Below the pieces are notes generated by a model that was not told the origin of the DNA, did not search any database, and saw nothing but the letters and a program-made list of their open reading frames with translations. Positions 16,877 through 24,400 of a stretch of 64,000 bases of DNA are shown piece after piece. This stretch comes from Micromonospora sp. CP22. Lineage in GTDB: Bacteria > Actinomycetota > Actinomycetes > Mycobacteriales > Micromonosporaceae. The stretch is from contig NZ_VCJO01000004.1 in NCBI RefSeq assembly GCF_009712475.1, positions 333,863 through 397,862 on the forward strand, written 5' to 3'. A program made the translations under genes and the position numbers. Numbering within the stretch: the stretch's first letter is position 1; the number at the start of each line of letters is the position of its first letter.

Positions 16877-19800
16877 TCAGGACTCCTTTCCGGACGTACG
16901 GACGACCTCCGCGATCTCGGCGATGGTCGGGGTGTCGAAGAAGGCGTCCAGCGGCACCTCCACACCGAGCCGCTGCTGGATCCGGCCGCTGATCCGGGTG
17001 ATGTGCAACGAGTGCCCACCCAGGTCGAACAGGTCCTCGTGCACGCCGATGTCGGGGATGCGCAGCACCTCCTGCCAGATGAGCCGCAGCTGTGACACCA
17101 CCGGGTCGTCGTCCGTCTCGGCCGGGTCACCGGTGGTGGGCGACGCCGAGGCGACCGGCCCGGGGTCCACCGCCGGAGCCGTCGAGGCCAGCAGGGCGGC
17201 CCGGTCCACCTTGCCGTTCGGGTTCAGCGGCAGCCGGTCGAGCACCACGTAGGCGTTGGGCAGCACGGCGGGCGGCAGGCTCAGCGTCAGGTGCCGACGC
17301 AGTTCGGCCGGGGTCACGACGACACCGGCCCGGCACACCACGTACGCGACCAGCGACGCCTCCCCCGCGTCCTCCCGCAGCACGGTGGCCGCGCCGACCA
17401 CGTCCGGGTGCTCCAGCAGTCGGGCGTCGACCTCCCCCAGCTCGATCCGGTGTCCCCTGACCTTGACCTGGTCGTCGAGGCGGCCGAGGAACTCGATCCG
17501 CCCGTCCGGCAGCCAGCGGCAGCGGTCACCGGTGCGGTAGAGCCGACCGCCGGGCGGTGCGAACGGGTCCGGTCCGAACCGCTCGGCGGTCAGGTCGACG
17601 CGCCCCCGGTAGCCGTCGGCGAGCCCGGCACCGCCCAGGTACAGCTCGCCGGGCACCCCGACCGGCACCGGCCGGCCCGCGGCGTCCAGCAGGTACGCCC
17701 GCACGTTCGGCAGCGGCCGTCCGATGGTGACCTCGTCGACCTCGGCCGGGATCTCGGCCATGGTCGCGTAGACGGTCGCCTCGGTCGGGCCGTACCCGTT
17801 GACCAGTCGAGCGGTGCGGGCCCGCAACTTGCGGGCGAGGGTGACCGGCAGCGCCTCGCCGCCGGTGAGCGCCACCAGTGGCGACGCCGTGGTGCCCTCG
17901 CCGGTCGGAGCGGTGGTGCCGAGACCGGCCTCCAGCAAGACCCGCCAACCCGACGGGGTGGCCTGTGCGTGGGTCACTCCGGCGGCGTGGAGCAGGCGGA
18001 GCACGGCCGGGCCGTCCAGGGCGCTGATCCCCGAGGCGACGACCACCCGGCCGCCGGTGACCAGCGGCAGGAAGACCTCCACCGTGGAGATGTCGAACGA
18101 CAGCGAGGTCAGGTGCAGCCACCGGTCCGTCGGTCCGCTGCCCAGCAGGTCACGCACGCCGAGCAGCATGTTCGCCAACGCGCCGTGGGGTACCGCCACG
18201 CCCTTGGGCCGCCCGGTCGAGCCGGAGGTGTAGAGCACGTACGCCAGGTCCCGCGTGGTCGGTTCCTCGGCGGGAGGCGGCGGCTGCGGGCCGTCGAGCA
18301 GGTCGAGCCGGTCGAGGGCGAGCGTTGGCCGGGTCGACCGGCCCTCGGTGCGGGTGACCACCAGGGCCGGCTCGGCGTCGGCCAGCACCATCTCCTGCCG
18401 GGCCGGTGGATGCGCCGGATCGATCGGCAGGTACGCGGCCCGGCGACGCAGCACCGCCAGCAGGGTCACCACCGCCTGCCAGGACCGGTCCAGCGCGACC
18501 GCGACCAGCGCGCCGGGCCCCACCCCGCGCTGCCGGAGGACCTCGGCGAGCCGGTTGGCGGCGGCGTCCACCTCGGCGTAGCTGAGGGTACGGTCGCCGT
18601 CGACCAGTGCCGGGGCGTCCGGCGCCGCCGCGACCCGGGCGGCGAACAGGGCGGTCACCGTGGTCTGCGGATAGGCGCGGATGGTGTCGTCCCAGCCGGT
18701 GGTGACCCGGTCGAACTCGTCGGCGGGCAGCACCGGCAGGTCGGCCACCGGTCGGTCGGGGTCGGCGACCGCCGCGGCGAGCAGGGTCCGCAGGTGGTCA
18801 CCGACCCGGCGTACCGCCTCGGTGTCGATCGCCGCCGGAGTGTGCTGGAGGCTGATCGTGAGCCCGGTGGATGCGTCGACGATCTGCACGTGCAGGGCGT
18901 TGCGGGCGGCCCCGCAGAACATGGTCCAGTCGACCTGGCTGGCCACCCCGGGGAAGGTCGGCTCCGCGCCGCGCCGCCGGTAGCCGATGCTGACCGGTGT
19001 CACCGCCGGGGTCGGCCGCAGACCGGGCACCGCGTGGGTCAGCGGAACCGCACGATGGCGGTAGACCTCGCGCAGCCGGGCCCGAACGGCGCGTGCGTGC
19101 TCACCGAAGGTGCCCTCGGCCGGGTCGACGGTCACCGGCAGTTCGTTGACGAACAACCCGATCCGGTCGGCCTGGTCCGGGGTCCGGGTGGACAGTGACA
19201 CCCCCAGCGGGATCGCGCCGTTGCCGTACCGCCCGAGCAGCGTGTGCAGCGCGGTGAAGAGCAGTTCGAAGCGAGTCACCCCGAGCGACCGGGCTGCCCG
19301 GTCGAGCCCGTCGGTCACCTCGGCCGGCAGGTCGACGGCGACCGCGACCCCCGGCTCGGCACCGGTCGGGCAGCGACGCAGGCCGGGCAGCACCACCGGC
19401 TGCGGGCCGGTCCAGTGCCGTGCCCAGTAGGCGCGGGCGGCGGGCAGGTCGGCGGCGACGCGGTGCTGTTCGGCGGCGGCGAGACCGGCGTACCCGTCGG
19501 CGGGCGGAGCGGTGCGGAGCGGTGCGCCGTCACGGGCCGCCGCGTACGCCTCGGCCAGCTCCCGGACCAGCACGTCCTTGGACATGCCGTCGAAGGCCAG
19601 GTGGTGTGCCGTGACCAGCAGCAGGTGGGTGCCGTCGGCGGCGGACAACAGGGTGAACCGGGCCAGCGGGCCGGTGCGCAGGTCGTACGGCCGGGCGATC
19701 TCCTCGGTGATACGCGCCTCGGTCAACTCGCCGAAGGTGACCGACGAACGGCTGTCGGAGGGGGCGAGACGCGGAGCGCCGTCGTCGTCGCCGGTGACCC

Positions 19801-19978
19801 GGGCGAGGAGGATCGGATGCCGCTCGGTCGACGCGACGCACGCGGCGACGAGTGCCTTGCGATCGAGGTCAGCGGCGAACCGGATGCCCAGCGCCATGTG
19901 GTACGCGGTGCCGGCGACCCCGGCCTGCTCGGTGAACCAGACGGCGTGCTGTGCGTATGTCGCCTCGGCGGTGCCCAC
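16877..19978 (-). CDS. Nonribosomal peptide synthetase module, C-A-T
   Basis: 1033 residues: condensation (about 1-430) with intact HHLAFDG (about 126), adenylation (about 450-940) and a T domain (about 960-1030; FDLGGHSLHITR). A motifs present: LYTSGSTGRPKG, GYGPTEATVY, LYRTGD, QVKVRGHRIELGE and NPNGKVDR. My manual alignment to GrsA gives a specificity code near D-I-V-Q-L-G-G-V-Y-K, which shares D-I-Q-L-G-K with glycine codes I recall (DILQLGLIWK). Treat as a weak glycine-like guess. No thioesterase and no epimerase. The GTG start at 19978 has GGGAG 7 nt before it; an ATG at 19980 is out of frame. It lies 29 bp after the AMP ligase stop. Confidence 0.93.
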   Translation of the reverse strand: MGTAEATYAQHAVWFTEQAGVAGTAYHMALGIRFAADLDRKALVAACVASTERHPILLARVTGDDDGAPRLAPSDSRSSVTFGELTEARITEEIARPYDLRTGPLARFTLLSAADGTHLLLVTAHHLAFDGMSKDVLVRELAEAYAAARDGAPLRTAPPADGYAGLAAAEQHRVAADLPAARAYWARHWTGPQPVVLPGLRRCPTGAEPGVAVAVDLPAEVTDGLDRAARSLGVTRFELLFTALHTLLGRYGNGAIPLGVSLSTRTPDQADRIGLFVNELPVTVDPAEGTFGEHARAVRARLREVYRHRAVPLTHAVPGLRPTPAVTPVSIGYRRRGAEPTFPGVASQVDWTMFCGAARNALHVQIVDASTGLTISLQHTPAAIDTEAVRRVGDHLRTLLAAAVADPDRPVADLPVLPADEFDRVTTGWDDTIRAYPQTTVTALFAARVAAAPDAPALVDGDRTLSYAEVDAAANRLAEVLRQRGVGPGALVAVALDRSWQAVVTLLAVLRRRAAYLPIDPAHPPARQEMVLADAEPALVVTRTEGRSTRPTLALDRLDLLDGPQPPPPAEEPTTRDLAYVLYTSGSTGRPKGVAVPHGALANMLLGVRDLLGSGPTDRWLHLTSLSFDISTVEVFLPLVTGGRVVVASGISALDGPAVLRLLHAAGVTHAQATPSGWRVLLEAGLGTTAPTGEGTTASPLVALTGGEALPVTLARKLRARTARLVNGYGPTEATVYATMAEIPAEVDEVTIGRPLPNVRAYLLDAAGRPVPVGVPGELYLGGAGLADGYRGRVDLTAERFGPDPFAPPGGRLYRTGDRCRWLPDGRIEFLGRLDDQVKVRGHRIELGEVDARLLEHPDVVGAATVLREDAGEASLVAYVVCRAGVVVTPAELRRHLTLSLPPAVLPNAYVVLDRLPLNPNGKVDRAALLASTAPAVDPGPVASASPTTGDPAETDDDPVVSQLRLIWQEVLRIPDIGVHEDLFDLGGHSLHITRISGRIQQRLGVEVPLDAFFDTPTIAEIAEVVRTSGKES

Positions 19979-20007
19979 ATGCGCTCCCTGGGTTGTGCTG
20001 GTGGTGG

Positions 20008-21498
20008 TCAGTCGTCGAACAGGTCGGTGAGCTGCCGCTTGAGCACCTTGCCGCCCTCGTTGCGGGGCAACTGGTCCAGCAGCAGCAGCCGGGCCGGCAA
20101 CTGGTAGTCGGCCAGCCGGTCGGCGAGGAATCCGCGCAGTGCCGGCAGGGAGAGGCCGTCCGGGTCGGCGTGCGGTCGGGGTACGACGGCCGCGGCGACA
20201 GCCGAGCCGAGCACCGGGTGCGGCACGCCCACCACCGCCGCCTGGGCGACCAGCGGATGTTCGTGCAGCGCCGCCTCGACCTCCAGGGTGGAGACCTTGA
20301 ACGCCCCGGTCTTGATGACGTCCTGATGCCGGTCGGTGAGATACAGGTAGCCGTCGGCGTCGACGCGACCGATGTCGCCCATCCGGACCCAGCCGTCGCG
20401 GAAGGTGGCCCGGTTGGCGGCGTCGTCGCGGTAGTAGGAGCGCGGGTGCGGGGCGCGCAGCCAGACCTCGCCCGTGCTGCCGGGAGGCAGTGGTGTCCCG
20501 TCGGCGTCGGCGACCATCAACCGGCCGCCGAGCGGCCGGCCGACCGAGTCCCGCCGCGACGGGTCGTACACCATCGTGGTCTGGGCCGGTGCCGCTTCGG
20601 TGGAGGTGTAGTAGTTGACGATCGTGGCGGTCGGGAAGGTCGCTGCCAGTCGGGCGGCGACCGCCGGTGCCAGCGGCGCGGCGGTGGAGCCGATCAGGTG
20701 TACGCCGCCGGTGTGGCGGCCCTCCAGTGCCCCGGAGTCGAGCAGTTCGTGGGCGATCGACGGGACGACGAAGAGCGTCCCGGTCCCGGGTGCCTCGATC
20801 AGCCGGGCGAACCGGGCCGGGGTGAAGCGCGGCAGGGTGAGCGCGGTGGCCTTGGCCGTGAGCGCGTTGAGCAGCATCGTCTGGCCCGCGTTGGTGCCGA
20901 TGGCGAAGGCGTGCAGGAACTTCTCCGAGTGGCCGAGGGCCAGCCGACGCGGATGGTTCGGGGCACCGGCGGTGAGGTTGGCGTGGCTGGCCGCGACGCC
21001 CTTGGGTCGCCCGGTCGTGCCGGAGGTGTAGAGGATCTGCGCCAGGTCGGTGGGGCGGGGCATGGTCACGGCGGGGGCGGTCGGCACCTCGGCGAGCAGT
21101 TCACCGCAGCCGTACACCGGTGTCGCGGCGGGCACGGCCGGTGCCGGCGTGCTGTCGCCGTGGACGACGGCGGTGGCCGCGCAGTGCGTCAACGCGTACC
21201 CGAGTTGTCCGGCGGCGAGCCGGTCGGACAGCGGGACGGCGACCCCACCGGCCCGCAGCACCCCGCAGTACGCCACGGCGAACGACGTCCAGTCCCGGGC
21301 GCCGAACAGCAGGCCCACCCGGTCGCCGGGCCGCAGCCCTCGGGCGCTCAGGGCGGCGGCGACCGAACGCGCACCGGCGGACCATTCGGCGAAGGTCAGC
21401 GTGGCCACGCCGTGCACCTCGACGGCCACCCGGTCCGGATGCACGGCGGTGCGCCAGTCGAGCAGGTCGGGCACGGTACGGACGGTGGTGGCTCTCAC
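20008..21498 (-). CDS. Acyl/aryl-AMP ligase (class I adenylate-forming enzyme)
   Basis: 496 residues of the ANL superfamily: ILYTSGTTGRPKGVAASH (P-loop, about 172), VNYYTSTEAAP, WVRMGDIGRVDADGYLY, DRHQDVIKTGAFKVST and the C-terminal catalytic Lys in NEGGKVLKRQL. It lacks condensation and carrier domains. The overall pattern is that of an acyl-CoA synthetase or stand-alone acyl-AMP ligase rather than an amino-acid A domain. It probably activates the starter acid of the peptide and passes it to a carrier domain or CoA. The GTG start at 21498 overlaps the upstream synthetase stop (GTGA), so it belongs to the same operon. Substrate unknown. Confidence 0.85.
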   Translation of the reverse strand: MRATTVRTVPDLLDWRTAVHPDRVAVEVHGVATLTFAEWSAGARSVAAALSARGLRPGDRVGLLFGARDWTSFAVAYCGVLRAGGVAVPLSDRLAAGQLGYALTHCAATAVVHGDSTPAPAVPAATPVYGCGELLAEVPTAPAVTMPRPTDLAQILYTSGTTGRPKGVAASHANLTAGAPNHPRRLALGHSEKFLHAFAIGTNAGQTMLLNALTAKATALTLPRFTPARFARLIEAPGTGTLFVVPSIAHELLDSGALEGRHTGGVHLIGSTAAPLAPAVAARLAATFPTATIVNYYTSTEAAPAQTTMVYDPSRRDSVGRPLGGRLMVADADGTPLPPGSTGEVWLRAPHPRSYYRDDAANRATFRDGWVRMGDIGRVDADGYLYLTDRHQDVIKTGAFKVSTLEVEAALHEHPLVAQAAVVGVPHPVLGSAVAAAVVPRPHADPDGLSLPALRGFLADRLADYQLPARLLLLDQLPRNEGGKVLKRQLTDLFDD

Positions 21499-24400
21499 GA
21501 CCGGCCCACCCCGGACGCCGTGGCCGGTGCCGGTTCGCCCTCGACACCGCCGGTCCTCGCGCGGCGTTCCTCGAGGCCGATCAGGTCGTCCGGCGGGGCG
21601 TCGGGTACCTCGTCGTCGAACCGGGCGAGCACCGGCGTGGCCAGCGACACCAACGCGGTCAACGCGATGCAGACGCCGAACAGCACGTAGAGCAGCCCGT
21701 GTCCGCGTCCCGGACCGACGCCGATGACCACGCCGACGGTGTCGGCGAGCGGACCGTCGGCGAGCAGCATCGGTTCCACCACCCGGGCGGCGGCCGGTGC
21801 GACGAGTCCCCAGCCCAGTGGCAGGGTGGACTGCGCGACCATCTGGTTGAGCGCGAAGACCCGGCCGTGGACGCGCGGCGGCACCTTGGTCTGGATGATG
21901 GTGTTGTAGACGCCGTTGACGATGCCGAGCGCCAGGTACATGCCGAACGCGCCGGCACCGATGACCAGCAGATTCGGTCGTAGCCCGGTGACCACGGCCG
22001 CCACCGCGATGCCGAGGGTGCCGAACAGCACCGCCCGCATCCGGCGGCGACGCGGGCCGCCCCAGACCAGCATGACCAGGCCGCCGGTCGCCGCGCCGAT
22101 CCCGCCGGTCAGCGCCACCTGCGCCACCTGGTCCAACTCGGCGAAGCCCAACACCAGCGGGGAGACCAGGAACAGCACGGGGAACAGGAAGAAGTTCAGC
22201 GCCGCGAAGAACGCCAGCATGGCGCGGAAATGCCGGCGCCGCAGCGAGTAACGCAGCCCGGCGAGGATCTCCGCGCCGATGCCCTCCCGGCGTCGCAGCG
22301 CCAGCGTACGAGGGAACGTCACGGCGGCCAGCACGCCGAGCGCGAACAGGTAGCACGCGACGTCGATGAGCAGGATGCCGCGCAGTCCGACGGCTTGCAG
22401 CAACGCCACGGCGAGCAGCGGCACGGTGAACTGGGTGAGGCCGACGGCGGTCTGGGCGAGGCCGTTGGCGTGCCCGAGGAAACGCTTGGGCACCAACTGC
22501 GGCACCGCCGAGACGAAGGCCAACCGTTGGAAGGCCAACGCCACCGACAGCCACGCGGTGAACGGGTAGAAGTGCCACACCTGGACCCGGTCGACCAGCA
22601 CCAGCGTGGCCATCACCGCGACGGCGCTGCCCGCCGCGGCGCAGGCGGCCAACAGGACGCGGCGTCGACTGAAGCGGTCGACCACGGCACCGGCCAGCGG
22701 GGCGACGAGCAGGCCGGGCATCAGCGCGAGCACCGCGAAGAGGGCGAACCGGGCGAGCGAGCCGGTCTGGGTGTAGATCCACAGGGGTACGGCGAAGGTG
22801 GTCAGCGCGGTGCCCAGGCCGGAGAGGATCTGACCGGCGGCGACCATGCCGAAGCGGCGCAGGCTCGGCGGTGGCGCGGCATCGACCGCCGTCCGCGCCT
22901 CGGATGCCTCGGCCCGGTCGTGTCGGGACACCCCGGCGAGCTGCCACGCGGGGGGCGCGCCGGTCACCGGGGGCCGGTCGGTTCCGGCGGAAGCCGGATC
23001 GTCGAGCCGGCGGTGTGCGCCGGTGACGATCTCGGCCAGCTCGGCGGCCCGGTACTTGAGGAAGTAGTGTCCGGCCTCGTCGATCACGGCGAGCGCGGTG
23101 CGGTCGGTGAGGAAGTGCCACTCCCGGTAGCGTTCCTCGTAGAAGTCGGTGCTGCGGTCGCGCTCACCGACCACCGAGACGATCGGGGCGCGCAGCGGAG
23201 TCACCCGTTGCCGCATGAGTTCGGTGAAGTACTCCTCGGACACCTCGGCGTCGTGCCGCATCGCGCGGATCAGGAACCGGACCTCGTCCGCAGCGAGCGA
23301 TCCGACGTTGGTGCCCTGCGCCTGCAACCAGGTGCGGTAGATCCGGTCACTGCGCAGCCGTTCGGCCAAACGCAGCCGCAGCAGCGGCCCGAGCAGGCCG
23401 CCGGTGGGCCGCCCGAAGGGGAAGACCGCGCCGAGGTAGACAGCCGTCAGCTCCCGCCCGGCGGCCTCCAACCGCCGGGCGACCTCCACCGCCAGGGCTC
23501 CGCCGGGGCCGCAGTGTCCGTACAGGATCAGTGGCCCGGGAGCCCGCTCCAGCACCTCGGCGACCACCTCGGCGGCGACCTCGTCGAGGGGTGCCGGGTC
23601 GTCCGCCAGGCCGATGTCGTGCCCCGGCACCGCCACCGACAGCAGCCGGTAGCCGGGCGGCAGCGCGTCGGCCAACGGCTGGTAGACCACGGCGCTGCCA
23701 CCGCCGTAGGGGACGCAGACCAGGGTGGCGGTCCGCGCGGCGGCGGGCATCGGCGGGGTCAGTTCGTGCAACAGGCCCACGCTGCCCCCGGCGTCCCCGG
23801 CGACCAGACCGGCCAGGTCGCGTACGGTGCGGTGCCGGAACAGGTCCATCACGCTGACCGTCGGCGCGGTCCCGGCCACCACGGCGGGCAGCTCCCGGCG
23901 CAACCGGGCCACCACCTGCGTGGCGAGCAGAGAGTGCCCGCCCAGGTCGAAGAAGTCGTCGGTGGCCCCGACCTCGTCGAGACCGAGCACGTCCCGCCAG
24001 ATCCCCGCGACCAGGATCTCCACCGGCCCGTCGGGGGCCACCCGCGCACCGGTCGGTGGCTCGTCGGTCGGGTCGGGCAGGGCCCGCCGGTCCACCTTGC
24101 CGTGTGCCTGCAACGGCAACCGGTCCAGGTGGACCCAGCGGCTGGGCAGCATGTGTTCGGGGAGTCGGTCGGCCAGGTGGCGACGCAGCCGCGCCGGTTC
24201 CCAGACGGTCTCGCCGGGCAGCGGCTCCAGGTAGGCCACCAACCGGTCGGCACGCAGCAGCACCGCCGCCTGCGCCACACCGGGGCAGTCCCGCAGCGCG
24301 GCCTCGATCTCACCGAGTTCGACCCGGTAGCCACGGATCTTCACCTGATGGTCCCGGCGGCCGAGGAAGACCAGGTTCCCGTCGGAGCGCCAGCGGCCCA

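Noticed and set aside
20008..23121. A longer frame (1037 codons) upstream-extending the AMP ligase
   Set aside because: The extension overlaps the synthetase out of frame; the GTG at 21498 gives the normal ANL start and a GTGA overlap.
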